From contig NZ_CP059724.1 of the NCBI RefSeq assembly GCF_022369515.1, positions 4,154,001-4,218,000 of the forward strand: 64,000 bases of DNA, given 5' to 3'. Each line of letters opens with the position of its first letter. Position 1 is the first letter of the stretch. The position numbers were made by a program, and so were the translations under genes. The notes beneath the pieces are model-generated. The model had not been told where the DNA came from. It made no database searches and saw nothing but the letters and a program-made list of their open reading frames with translations. Of this stretch, positions 44,179 to 52,462 are shown in pieces. Origin of the DNA: Paenibacillus sp. 19GGS1-52. GTDB lineage: Bacteria; Bacillota; Bacilli; Paenibacillales; Paenibacillaceae.

Positions 44179-44859
44179 ATGAAATACGATATTTTGTATG
44201 AAGGTGCGTTTGCAATGCTTAAGGTACATTTAGATTCGGGTGAAAGCGTCAAAGCAGAAATGGGAGCAATGGTCGCCATGTCACCTAACGTTGAGTTGCG
44301 CGGAACGGTGGATGGCGGGTTGATGCGTGGACTAGGCAGAATGCTGAGTGGAGAGAAGTTCTTCTTTCAGGAGCTTACTGCCACCAGAGGCCAAAGTGAA
44401 GTGCTGCTATCCCCAGGCTCCCTCGGTGATATTCAGGCGATTGAGCTGGACGGCTCCTATAAGCTTTTTGTACAGAAAGACGGATTTCTGGCTGGCACAC
44501 ACGGGATTCAGGTAAACACGAAGATGCAGAATCTGACCCGGGGCCTCTTTTCCGGTGAAGGGTTCTTTATCATTGAGATCAGTGGCAGTGGAACCGTATT
44601 CCTATCTTCCTTCGGTGCGATTCATGCCATCAACCTGGAGCCTGGGGAAGAAATGATCATTGATAACGGGCATCTTGTGGCCTGGCCTGATTATATGGAT
44701 TACAAGGTGGAAAAAGCAGCCTCCGGCTGGCTGAACAGCTTGACCAGCGGCGAGGCGCTAGTATGCCGGTTCCGCGGCGAGGGCGTAGTGCTGGTGCAGA
44801 GTCGGAATCCCGGCAGCTTCGGGACATGGATTAAATCTTTTGTGCCGAACAGACCTTAA
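44179..44859 (+). CDS. AIM24 / TIGR00266-family protein
   Basis: The 226-residue protein matches the bacterial AIM24 family, a beta-helix-like fold of three similar sheets. It has LDSGESVKAEMGAMVAMSPNVEL near the start, glycine-rich GGLMRGLGRMLSGEKFFFQELTA, and the closing SGEALVCRFRGEGVVLVQSRNPGSF. Molecular function is not established. The ATG follows GGAGGAG. It stands alone between the AraC region and fur. Confidence 0.9.
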   Translation: MKYDILYEGAFAMLKVHLDSGESVKAEMGAMVAMSPNVELRGTVDGGLMRGLGRMLSGEKFFFQELTATRGQSEVLLSPGSLGDIQAIELDGSYKLFVQKDGFLAGTHGIQVNTKMQNLTRGLFSGEGFFIIEISGSGTVFLSSFGAIHAINLEPGEEMIIDNGHLVAWPDYMDYKVEKAASGWLNSLTSGEALVCRFRGEGVVLVQSRNPGSFGTWIKSFVPNRP

Positions 44860-44885
44860 TTATGGAAGCAACCTGCATCAATTGA

Positions 44886-45092
44886 TCGTTTAACGGCAAT
44901 TTTTAACAGCATTTACTGATGTTAAATCATTGGGTTTATCTACATTCCAGAAATTAACAGCATATAATGCCGTTAATTTCCCTACAGTTTAAGAAATCAG
45001 CATCCAATCGACGAATTAACGTCAGAAATTCATGTTAATTGGTCTTCAAGACAGAAATTACTCAAATTAGCAGCAGAAATTCATGTTAAAAA
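44886..45092. repeat. Cluster of TTAAC-containing palindromes (family C)
   Basis: This AT-rich gap repeats short motifs. GAAATTAACAGCAT…ATGCCGTTAATTTC (44950-44980) is an almost perfect palindrome. AATTAAC (45014-45020) pairs with GTTAATT (45034-45040). The 16-mer CAGAAATTCATGTTAA occurs at 45023-45038 and 45074-45089. Nothing coding is seen. The elements look like related, partly degraded hairpin units. Confidence 0.6.
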
Positions 45093-45134
45093 ATTCTACT
45101 TTGCTACTTAGGAGCGAATCTCTAATACTCCCAC

Positions 45135-45179
45135 CAAAAAATCCAGTCTCCATTTCATCAACGGAGGCTGGATTTTTTT
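45135..45179. terminator. Bidirectional terminator, downstream of fur
   Basis: AAATCCAGTCTCC and GGAGGCTGGATTT form a 13-base stem with one mismatch, with A-runs on the left and seven T on the right. It ends the fur transcript and possibly any readthrough from the other side. Confidence 0.85.
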
Positions 45180-45202
45180 ATTTGGAGCTTATCATAATAT
45201 TA

Positions 45203-45676
45203 TTAAGAAACTGCCTTGCATTCCTTTTCTCTTTTGCAGCCCGTTCTATTGCAGGTCTCGTAAGTCCCCTTGAAATCAAGACGGTGATCCGTAACTTTAA
45301 AGCCGTATTCCCGTTCCACTCTGCTCTCCAGCTCCAAGAGCCAGTCATCCTTGATTTCTTCCAGTCTTCCGCAAACACTGCATATCAAATGGTGATGCAT
45401 GTGGTCATGATCATTATCACGCAGATCGTAGCGAGCTACTCCATCGCCGAAATTCATCTTCTCCACGATATGAAGTTCACATAACAGTTCCAGCGTCCGA
45501 TAAACCGTTGCCAGCCCAAGATGCGGATAAGTGCTCTTGACCATCATGTATACTTCCTCAACGCTTAAGTGATCCTTCTCATTATCTAACAACACCTTGA
45601 CTATAGCTTCGCGTTGGGGTGTTAATTTATACTGTTGCGCTGCAAACTGCTGACTGATATTCATAATTGGATTCAT
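45203..45676 (-). CDS. fur: Ferric uptake regulator Fur
   Basis: From the ATG at 45676 (TAGGAG upstream) the protein has 157 residues. It tracks Bacillus Fur closely: YKLTPQREAIVKVLLDNEKDHLSVEEVY, GLATVYRTLELL (recognition helix), NFGDGVARYDLR, HHHLICSVCGRLEEI (metal site and first CxxC) and a C-terminal CNRTGCKREKEC. With iron it represses uptake genes. A Fur box before the OppD-like gene ten kilobases away is a candidate target. Confidence 0.92.
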   Translation of the reverse strand: MNPIMNISQQFAAQQYKLTPQREAIVKVLLDNEKDHLSVEEVYMMVKSTYPHLGLATVYRTLELLCELHIVEKMNFGDGVARYDLRDNDHDHMHHHLICSVCGRLEEIKDDWLLELESRVEREYGFKVTDHRLDFKGTYETCNRTGCKREKECKAVS

Positions 45677-45760
45677 AGGGTCTCCTACCTTTCCGGAACG
45701 ATGCAATATTCGCACCTTCTGAGACGTACCTCATCTAAGTAACTTAACATTTAGCCTAAT

Positions 45761-45775
45761 TAGTAATGGTTACGA
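45761..45775 (-). promoter_or_regulatory. Zur/Fur-type inverted repeat upstream of fur
   Basis: The minus strand reads TCGTAACCATTACTA, 13 of 15 matches to the Zur box TCGTAATNATTACGA. It lies 85 bases before the fur start, within the likely promoter region. It might mediate autoregulation or cross-control. Confidence 0.35.
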
Positions 45776-45972
45776 TATAAGCATAACAAAATTGCCCACA
45801 AATGAAAAGAGCCTGACATTAGTATAACATCTCTTACCCTACATCCAAAGCTACTTTATAACAAAATTGTTTATAAAATATTTCTTATGTCCAAGCAGTT
45901 GTACAATCAGAACTCAAGCCGCTCCCCATACCTTATATAAACTGTTTATTTGATAAAGGAGAATCGGGCTGG

Positions 45973-46566
45973 ATGAAGCAATCATCAACAAAAGAACTCC
46001 AATCAACAAAAGAACTCCAAATACGCCGGAACGCTCAAGCACTGCAAAAGGTAGCTAAATCCATGCTACCCTTCTATAGAAAGATCGCCACGAATCGCAC
46101 CTTCGCTGGGCAATGGTCAACAGCTGTTACCTCTGCCGATCTCACGCTAATGGGCAAACTGCTGGCCAGTATCCCTGCACTTTCTAAGACTACGGATTAC
46201 GGGACGAACGGTATCGGCTATTTTGTTTCTTTCCCTTTCCCGTATCCCATTGCCTTCTACACTAATGGCACAACGATTCCACCAGGGACTGTACAGTTCA
46301 CCTTCAGCACAAGAGCACATCGCAGCATCGCTCGTGCGCTCCTCCCACTGTACCGGAAGTTAGCTACCTGCTGGAGCTTCGCTGAAGCCTTTGCCCGAGC
46401 TATCGAGAACAAGGACAACAATACTATTACCTATATGGTTCATAAATGGGTAACATCAAGCGATCTGAGAACTGTGAGCATTGAGGATTCGGGTGTTGCT
46501 CTGCTGTTTAGGCCCAAATTCAGTAATTATCCATACCGTAATCTGCTGTTTCGCGAAACTCATTAA
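45973..46566 (+). CDS. Protein of unknown function with an internal duplication
   Basis: I do not recognise this 197-residue protein. It contains two similar helical segments: ALQKVAKSMLPFYRKIATNR with a following FAGQWSTAV (~24-52), and SIARALLPLYRKLATCWSF with AEAFARAI (~118-145). Between them lies a hydrophobic, proline-rich beta-like stretch (GIGYFVSFPFPYPIAFYTNG). The DNA at the very start repeats CAACAAAAGAACTCCAA twice in tandem, giving STKELQSTKELQ. There is no signal peptide. A GATAAAGGAGAA binding site precedes the ATG. CATACCTTA at 45927-45935 resembles a sporulation -10 element, but weakly supports a role. Confidence 0.7.
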   Translation: MKQSSTKELQSTKELQIRRNAQALQKVAKSMLPFYRKIATNRTFAGQWSTAVTSADLTLMGKLLASIPALSKTTDYGTNGIGYFVSFPFPYPIAFYTNGTTIPPGTVQFTFSTRAHRSIARALLPLYRKLATCWSFAEAFARAIENKDNNTITYMVHKWVTSSDLRTVSIEDSGVALLFRPKFSNYPYRNLLFRETH

Positions 46567-46632
46567 AATTTATGGTTTTCAAATAGATTGCCTGCAACCT
46601 TTCCCGAATTTGCTTCGTCAAAGGAGTTGTAA

Positions 46633-46683
46633 ATGGCCAAGCGGCCTAACTCTACTACGAGGTGGAATAACTATGAACATTAA
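46633..46683 (+). CDS. Possible 16-residue leader peptide before the SLH gene
   Basis: ATG at 46633, with AAAGGAG 6 bases upstream, opens a 16-codon frame (MAKRPNSTTRWNNYEH) that ends 11 bases inside the SLH-protein gene. The good binding site and overlap suggest translational coupling. It is too short to identify. Confidence 0.3.
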   Translation: MAKRPNSTTRWNNYEH

Positions 46684-47350
46684 GAAAACAACTATCGCAG
46701 CCATTACAACTGTATCGCTGCTTACCTTCTCTCTTGGAGGACAGATTTTTGCAGCAGGTGGTAGCTTTAAGGATGTAGATACTGTAAATGGCAAAGAAAA
46801 GATAATCTCCTTAAAGGATCAGGGTTTGATTAAGGGTGTTTCGGATACCCAGTTCGTTCCCGGTTCCAAAGTAACTGTAGCCCAAGGTATTCAGTTCATT
46901 TCCGGTGGACTTCAACTGAGTCTTGCTGCTATCGACTTCAACAAAGCTCCGGTAGCCAGCGGCTTATTCACACATGTTAAAGATAACGCTTGGTATGCTG
47001 AAGCCTTTATCAATGCACACTACAATGGTGTTGAGATTCCTGCGGATATTGATCCTTCCAAGCCAATGACCAAAGAGCTGTTTACTGTCTTACTGATGCA
47101 GGCTACTGAAAAAGTCGGCAATCTGCCAATGATCAACATTATCCCGACTGATATTGCTGACTCTGACCAATTCGATCCTGCTTCCCAAGGCGGCATTCAG
47201 CGTTCGCTCAAATACAATATCAACACCTTGGATGCAAAAGGCAACTTTAATCCAAAAAGTGAAATCACCCGTGCTGAAGCTGCTGTGATGCTCTATAATG
47301 CTGTTGAGTTCTTGAAATCTCGGGCTGACGTAACTCCACCACAAAGCTAA
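46673..47350 (+). CDS. Secreted S-layer homology (SLH) domain protein
   Basis: From the ATG at 46673 (GAGGTGG upstream) the protein has 225 residues. A signal peptide (MNIKKTTIAAITTVSLLTFS…IFAAGG) is followed by three SLH-like segments. These are SFKDV…KEKIISLKDQGLIKGVSDTQFVPGSKVTVAQGIQF; HVKDNAWYAEAFINAHYNGVEI…PMTKELFTVLLM; and IADSDQFDPASQGGIQRSLKYNINTLDAKGNFNPKSEITRAEAAVMLYNAVEFL. Such domains anchor proteins to wall polymers. There is no other domain, so it may act as a wall-bound structural protein. Confidence 0.87.
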   Translation: MNIKKTTIAAITTVSLLTFSLGGQIFAAGGSFKDVDTVNGKEKIISLKDQGLIKGVSDTQFVPGSKVTVAQGIQFISGGLQLSLAAIDFNKAPVASGLFTHVKDNAWYAEAFINAHYNGVEIPADIDPSKPMTKELFTVLLMQATEKVGNLPMINIIPTDIADSDQFDPASQGGIQRSLKYNINTLDAKGNFNPKSEITRAEAAVMLYNAVEFLKSRADVTPPQS

Positions 47351-47384
47351 GACTCTATCTATATGCAGCAGACTTTGAATTAAA

Positions 47385-47423
47385 CCAAAGGCAGTCCAAG
47401 GGTTATCCTTGGACTGCCTTTTG
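47385..47423. terminator. Bidirectional terminator
   Basis: CCAAAGGCAGTCCAAGG and its complement CCTTGGACTGCCTTTTGG form a 17-base stem around a 4-5 base loop, between the SLH gene and the converging cystine transporter operon. Confidence 0.85.
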
Positions 47424-47435
47424 GTCGTATTCTAC

Positions 47436-48188
47436 TTATATTTCTTCTCCGTTAAGTCGGTTGAGGAATTGTAGGGCACGTGGATTCCTTGGATGCTCCA
47501 GCACCTCCTGCGGGCTGCCTTGCTCTAATATGAGGCCGTCATCCATCAGTATAATCCGGTCTGCCACATCAGCGGCGAATTTCATCTCATGGGTTACAAT
47601 AACCATGGTCATACCTTCTCTAGCCAATTGCTTGATAACCTTCAGCACTTCCCCCACTAGCTCAGGATCAAGCGCCGAGGTGGGCTCATCGAACAGTAGA
47701 ACCTCCGGCTCCACAGCCATGGCTCGGGCAATGGCCACTCGTTGCTGCTGTCCACCGGACAGCTGATGTGGATAAGAATCTGCTTTATCAGCCAGCCCCA
47801 CCTTGTCCAGCAACGCAAGTGCGCGCTTGCGCGCTTCCTCTTTGGAGCGCTTTTGAACGGTTATCTGTCCTTCCATCACATTCCCTAGCGCTGTCATATG
47901 CGGAAACAGATTATAAGATTGGAAGACCATCCCTGTTTTTCGACGTAAGGCTAGCACTGATTTATGCTCTATTCTCTTCGCATCCGTAAAGTTGATCTTC
48001 ACATCGGCCAAAGATATGCTTCCTTGGTCGGGTAATTCTAACAAGTTGAAGCAACGAAGCAGTGTCGTTTTGCCGGAACCGGATGGGCCGATGATTACCA
48101 GCACCTTACCATGTTCCAGACTAAGATCCACACCCTTCAGTACTTGCAATGAGCCGAAGGATTTATGCAAATCGAGTATTTCTATCAA
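47436..48188 (-). CDS. tcyC: Amino acid (L-cystine) ABC transporter ATPase
   Basis: The 250-residue ATPase has Walker A GPSGSGKTT, MVFQSYNLFPHMTALGNV, signature LSGGQQQRV, Walker B VLLFDEPTSALDPELV and H-loop VTHEMKF, with the short length of polar amino acid importers. It is last in a three-gene operon with permease and binding protein. Similarity of the partners to Bacillus TcyA and TcyB points to cystine. It powers uptake from the cytoplasmic side. Confidence 0.88.
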   Translation of the reverse strand: MIEILDLHKSFGSLQVLKGVDLSLEHGKVLVIIGPSGSGKTTLLRCFNLLELPDQGSISLADVKINFTDAKRIEHKSVLALRRKTGMVFQSYNLFPHMTALGNVMEGQITVQKRSKEEARKRALALLDKVGLADKADSYPHQLSGGQQQRVAIARAMAVEPEVLLFDEPTSALDPELVGEVLKVIKQLAREGMTMVIVTHEMKFAADVADRIILMDDGLILEQGSPQEVLEHPRNPRALQFLNRLNGEEI

Positions 48189-48203
48189 GCATATCTCTCC
48201 TTT

Positions 48204-48872
48204 CTAGCTCGCCGAGTAACGATCCAGCCGTTTTTCCAAGTAATTTTGCAGCGCCGACAGAACCGAACAGAACAACAAGTAACACACTCCAGCTTCGCTA
48301 TAGACCAGCAACGGTTCATAGGTTGTTGCAGCCACTTGCTGCGCAGTTTTAAACATTTCCATATAAGTGATAGTGGCAGCCAATGAAGTGTCCTTAACCA
48401 AGCTAATAAAAGAGTTGGATAACGGAGGCACCGATACACGTGCTGCTTGTGGCAGAATAACGCGACGCAACGCCTGACCACGGGTCATGCCGACCGAAAA
48501 TGCAGCTTCCCACTGGCCTTTATGTATGGACAGTATGGCGGCACGGACAATTTCTGAAGAATAAGCACCTACACTAAGCGTGAACCCGATTGTAGCAGCA
48601 ATAAACGGGTCCAGCACAATTCCAACCGCAGGCAATCCATAAAAGATAATAAAGAGCTGTACCAATAACGGGGTTCCACGAATGACCCACACATAGAAAC
48701 GGGCAATCAACTTTGGAATCATCCAAGGGGATAGACGAACTAGTGCAGTTAATACCGCCAATAGTAACCCCAGCGCAAATGAAACCAAAGAAAGTGGAAT
48801 GGTAAAAGCCACCCCGGCTTTAAGCAGGGGTAGCAATGAATCTAACAAAATCTGTATTTTACGGTCATCCAT
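48204..48872 (-). CDS. tcyB: Amino acid (L-cystine) ABC transporter permease
   Basis: This 222-residue membrane protein closely follows Bacillus TcyB. Shared stretches are LLKAGVAFTIPLSLVSFALG, VIRGTPLLVQLFIIFYGLP, KGQWEAAFSVGMTRGQALRRVILPQAARV (EAA loop) and LSNSFISLVKDTSLAA. It forms the channel as a dimer. The ATPase gene follows after 15 bases; the binding-protein gene upstream is frameshifted. Confidence 0.9.
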   Translation of the reverse strand: MDDRKIQILLDSLLPLLKAGVAFTIPLSLVSFALGLLLAVLTALVRLSPWMIPKLIARFYVWVIRGTPLLVQLFIIFYGLPAVGIVLDPFIAATIGFTLSVGAYSSEIVRAAILSIHKGQWEAAFSVGMTRGQALRRVILPQAARVSVPPLSNSFISLVKDTSLAATITYMEMFKTAQQVAATTYEPLLVYSEAGVCYLLFCSVLSALQNYLEKRLDRYSAS

Positions 48873-48907
48873 TGTTCAGACATCCTTCTTGGACCTTAGT
48901 CCATCTG

Positions 48908-49742
48908 TTATTTGGAAACATCGGCCCCAAAATACTTTTCGGAAATTTTCAGATAAGTTCCGTCGCTCTTAATTTCTGCCAGTGCATCGCTGACAGCTTT
49001 GACTAACTCGTCATTTCCTTTAAGGAAAGTTGCAGCACTATGCGAACCTTCAGCAATTTCGTCTACCACTTTAATCTTTACATCCGGCTTTTGCTTCTTA
49101 AGATCCAGATAGGACAAACCATCGTTTACTGTTGCATCAATGCGCCCTGAAGTCAGCAGATCAATAGCCTGATTGAAGCCATCCGTCGCTACGATTTCAG
49201 CACCATTATCGCGGGCAATGTCGGATAAGTTGCTCGTCAGGGATTGACCGGCTTTTTTACCCTTGAGATCAGCGAAGGTCTTTATGTCTGTGTTATCGGC
49301 ACCAACGATCAGCACAGCCTTGGACACAATGTAATCATCGGAGAAGTCATATTTCACTTTACGTTCATCTGTAATAGAGACTTCATTAAAGATAACATCG
49401 AAGCGTTTAGCATCCAGGCCCGCAAAAATACCATCCCACTGCGTTTCGAAGAATTCGGCCTCAACGCCAAGTCGTTTGGATACTTCTTCTGCGATCTCCA
49501 CATCAAATCCGGTTAGCTTGATAAGTGAAAGGTGCGTATGTTCCTTCTGTAGCAATTCGTAGTTTGCCGCTGGCTTTAATAACCTCAAGACTATTCTGTT
49601 CCGCCGGTGCAACTGTTGCAGCGGCTCCCTCGGTTGCTGCTGCGGTAGGTTCGGCCGCTGTATTGTTGTTTGAATTATTGCCGCAAGCCGCCACAAGTAC
49701 CACAGTCAGCGCCAATAGAATAATCAAGCTAAGTTTTTTCAT
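48908..49742 (-). pseudogene. tcyA: Frameshifted cystine-binding lipoprotein gene
   Basis: Two frames together make a TcyA-like protein. The first (from 49742) gives a lipoprotein signal MKKLSLIILLALTVVLVAAC, a low-complexity linker and LRIATEGTYAPFTYQ, then stops near 49503. The second resumes at about 49520 with KLTGFDVEIAEEVSKRLG and runs through FFETQWDGIFAGLDAKRFDV to the normal end KISEKYFGADVSK. In Bacillus TcyA about eight residues (HDKDTDK type) lie between FTY and LTG; here they are missing together with the frame. The join is TTCACTTATC/AAGCTAACC. The pattern suggests a deletion of a length not divisible by three, rather than a homopolymer error. Without repair the importer lacks its receptor. 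Confidence 0.85.
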
Positions 49743-49894
49743 TTCGTAAATCCCCTCTCATAACATTCTCTGTATTTTCCGGATTATTACCGGGCAAGTT
49801 GAATAGTACACTGTCATGTCATATTCGTCAATGATTTTTTCCGATTAATAACATCGGATTAATAATGTTAGCTAATATTTCTAATTCAGACACA

Positions 49895-49934
49895 AAAATA
49901 TCCCCGCAGCCTTGTTAAAGGCGCGGGGATATTT
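49895..49934. terminator. Terminator downstream of the MFS efflux gene
   Basis: AAATATCCCCGCAGCCTT pairs with AAGGCGCGGGGATATTT (one bulge) around a 4-base loop. It lies 41 bases past the stop of the minus-strand transporter gene. Confidence 0.85.
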
Positions 49935-49975
49935 GCACAATGCTATTCGGTTAATAATGCGACTTACAATATGCA

Positions 49976-51496
49976 TTAGCCGTGCATAACTTCAGGAATA
50001 GCCTGATTCTCTGGGTCGCTTTCCTCTCCCTTGTGGCCTCTGCGCAGCAGAAGACCTAGTACAGCACCGCCGATTGCCACGAACATCATAATGTGGAAAG
50101 TATCGTCGAAACCTTTGGCCAGCACAACCTGTGCCGCTTGCTTCACTGCCTCAGGGGATGTGCTGCCTGTGGAAGCACCTGAAGCAGCCGCTGCCTCCTT
50201 CATTTCAATCCCGCGCGCGGTAGCTCTGGAGGTAAGAATGGTCACCAATGTGGAGACCGCCAAGGAATTGATGACTTGCTGCATCGAATTGGTTAGTGAG
50301 GTCACCCGATTAACGAGATGACGAGGCGCCTTATTCAACAGATGCGTATTCATGGGCATCATCATCATACCCATCCCTGCTCCACACATAATCAGGGGCA
50401 GTATAATATCACGACTCTGCGTAGTTAAATCTACATGTGAGTACTGGTAAAGTGCCCCTGAGACCAGACTCAGCCCGCAGACGACCAGCCAACGTACCCC
50501 GATCTTATCAAACAAAATGCCGGCAATCGGCATCATAATCCCAGAAGCAATCGCTTGTGGCAGCAATGTCAATCCTGTATCAAAAGCACCAAACCCGCGC
50601 GCCTGCTGCAGAAATTGCGGAAGCAGGAACAAGGCGCCATATAATCCAAACTGGGCAATCCATTGCACCAGAATACCTGTGCTGAAATCTATCGAGCGAA
50701 GTACACGCAGCTCCAGAAGCGGTGTCCGTGTCCGCAGTTCCACTATAACAAAAGCGATTAATGCAATAATACCTACAGTTAAGCCAATAAGCGTCTTGTC
50801 AGAGGTCCAGCCCTGTGCGCCCTGGCTCACAGCATAAGACAATGAGGCAAAGGCTAATGGCCCCAGAACCATTCCATACTTATCGACACCGGGTACCTGT
50901 CCTCTTTCAACCTTTGGCAGTTTTCTATATCCTATTAGCAGACAGATGATGCCGATTGGAATATTGATCAGAAAAATCCAGCGCCATGAATGGTACTCCA
51001 CCAGCCATCCTGATAGCACTGGGCCGATTGCCGGAGCAAATAACACCGGAATGCCCATAATTCCCATTACAACGCCAACTTTACTCCGAGGTGCCAGTTT
51101 GTAAACGTAAGCCATACCAACTGGCAGCACGCAGCCTCCACCCAGACCTTGAATAACCCGAAACACAATCAGCCACTCCGCACTGCTCGGTGTAGAACAG
51201 AGAATCGAGCCTAATGTAAATAGAACAACTGCGCTCAAAAATACGGTTTTGGCACCAAAACGGTCTGATAGCCATCCGGAAAGCGGAATTACTGAGGCCT
51301 GCGCCAGCATATAGCCAGTCACGATCCATTGCAGGGTATGCAGATCCGTATTAAAGTCCTTGACCAGTGTAGATAAAGCCACATTCATCGCTGTACTATC
51401 TAGTACAACCATAAATACACCAGCAATAATGGCCAGCAACGGAACTAAAATACTTGATAACCGAAAATCTGCGTCCGACTTCAGCGTTTGCTCCAT
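49976..51496 (-). CDS. DHA2-family multidrug efflux MFS transporter (EmrB/QacA type)
   Basis: The 506-residue protein has about fourteen membrane segments. Motif C region GIPVLFAPAIGPVLSGWLVEYHSWRWIFLINIPIG and the start VFMVVLDSTAMNVALSTLVKDF carry the Asp in helix 1 (D1) typical of drug:H+ antiporters of this family. It exports hydrophobic compounds or dyes in relatives. It is divergent from a TetR gene. Its promoter carries a palindromic operator in the spacer, so induction by a TetR ligand is very likely. Confidence 0.92.
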   Translation of the reverse strand: MEQTLKSDADFRLSSILVPLLAIIAGVFMVVLDSTAMNVALSTLVKDFNTDLHTLQWIVTGYMLAQASVIPLSGWLSDRFGAKTVFLSAVVLFTLGSILCSTPSSAEWLIVFRVIQGLGGGCVLPVGMAYVYKLAPRSKVGVVMGIMGIPVLFAPAIGPVLSGWLVEYHSWRWIFLINIPIGIICLLIGYRKLPKVERGQVPGVDKYGMVLGPLAFASLSYAVSQGAQGWTSDKTLIGLTVGIIALIAFVIVELRTRTPLLELRVLRSIDFSTGILVQWIAQFGLYGALFLLPQFLQQARGFGAFDTGLTLLPQAIASGIMMPIAGILFDKIGVRWLVVCGLSLVSGALYQYSHVDLTTQSRDIILPLIMCGAGMGMMMMPMNTHLLNKAPRHLVNRVTSLTNSMQQVINSLAVSTLVTILTSRATARGIEMKEAAAASGASTGSTSPEAVKQAAQVVLAKGFDDTFHIMMFVAIGGAVLGLLLRRGHKGEESDPENQAIPEVMHG

Positions 51497-51570
51497 TCTC
51501 TTTCTCCTCCTGTTGTCCCAGCAGTGAGTATGTTGACCTCTTCGCGGGTTTGTCTATATAATGAGTTGAA

Positions 51571-51584
51571 CGGACAACTGTCCG
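51571..51584. promoter_or_regulatory. TetR operator 1
   Basis: CGGACAACTGTCCG is a 14-base palindrome with one central asymmetry, followed by CTGTC. A near-identical palindrome lies 34 bases away, both in the divergent region between the TetR and efflux genes. Confidence 0.7.
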
Positions 51585-51598
51585 CTGTCTTTTTTATT

Positions 51599-51627
51599 AG
51601 TTTACGGACAATTGTCCGCTGTGTCAA
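51599..51627 (-). promoter_or_regulatory. Efflux gene promoter with TetR operator 2 in its spacer
   Basis: On the minus strand TTGACA (51622-51627), a 17-base spacer and TAAACT (51599-51604) form a sigma-A promoter. The perfect palindrome CGGACAATTGTCCG (51605-51618) lies wholly in the spacer, so a bound repressor would exclude RNA polymerase. Confidence 0.75.
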
Positions 51628-51688
51628 TTAAATTCTCCTTCTTTTCTGCAACTATTGCAACTATATGATGTGTTTCTGAAAGGAGTCT

Positions 51689-52336
51689 ATGATGACAAAG
51701 ATAAACGGGGATGCAAATTCACCTCCCAAACAAGCAAACAGTTCACAAGAGGCTGCCAAGGATCCTTACGTAGAGCGAATTTTGGATGCCGCTCGCCAGC
51801 TATTTCTAGAGAATGGTCTGGAAGCCGTCAGCATGCATAGAATCGCCAAAAAAGCCGGGATTGGACAAGCCTCCTTATACCGTCGTTTCACAGATATAGG
51901 CGAGATTTGCTCGGTACTACTGCGAGACAACTCCGAACGCTTTTTGAATGGCATGGAGCAAGAGATACAGTTGACCTCAGAAGATCTTCCCGCTTTCGAA
52001 CGTTTACAGAGCAGCATCGAGCGGGTGGTGGATTTCCTAGAGCAGCATGCGGAGCTGTTGAATCTTATTAAGACAGAATTCACCGGCAAAAAACAGCTTA
52101 CTCAGTTCGAGCATCCTTTTTTCCAAAGACTAAATGTTATTCTCTTTCAACTGCTGCAGCAGGTTGCCGCACGAGCCGAGAGCATCCCGATTGATCCCCA
52201 GTTTGTTGCAACGGCGCTGGTTTCCGTGCTCAGTCCAGATCTCTATTTGTTCCAGAAAAAGGTTCATGGCCGGTCTAAAGAACAAATCACAAAGGGGATC
52301 ATCACACTGTTCGTCACGGGGCTTCGGAACCCCTGA
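51689..52336 (+). CDS. TetR-family repressor of the divergent efflux gene
   Basis: The 215-residue protein starts after AAAGGAG. After a ~25-residue polar tail comes the TetR DNA-binding domain: RILDAARQLFLENGLEAVSMHRIAKKAGIGQASLYRRFTD. The C-terminal helices (~75-210), including VVDFLEQHAELLNLI and FVATALVSVLSPDLYLFQKK, form the ligand and dimer domain. It very probably binds the two palindromes between itself and the MFS gene. The ligand is unknown but should be an efflux substrate. Confidence 0.9.
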   Translation: MMTKINGDANSPPKQANSSQEAAKDPYVERILDAARQLFLENGLEAVSMHRIAKKAGIGQASLYRRFTDIGEICSVLLRDNSERFLNGMEQEIQLTSEDLPAFERLQSSIERVVDFLEQHAELLNLIKTEFTGKKQLTQFEHPFFQRLNVILFQLLQQVAARAESIPIDPQFVATALVSVLSPDLYLFQKKVHGRSKEQITKGIITLFVTGLRNP

Positions 52337-52391
52337 TTTACTGCCTCCGTTCTTTACTTCTCGCGAAGATATGATATATTAGTAAACAAAT

Positions 52392-52440
52392 CAAGAAGAA
52401 CGGCTTCGCCGTCCTTTATGGACGGTACCCGTTTCTTCGA
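52392..52440. repeat. Palindromic repeat family B, copy before the TPP riboswitch
   Basis: AATCAAGAAGAACGGCTTCG… GTCC TTTATGGACGGTACCCGTTTCTTCGAG. The outer arms (AACGG/CCGTT) and inner arms (CGTCC/GGACG) form a double hairpin. The copy at 63903-63957 shares most bases, including the leading ATCAAG. Confidence 0.8.
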
Positions 52441-52462
52441 GAAATATATTGACCTATTAATT

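Noticed and set aside
45083..45484. Plus-strand 133-codon frame
   Set aside because: It is antisense to fur and runs through a terminator.
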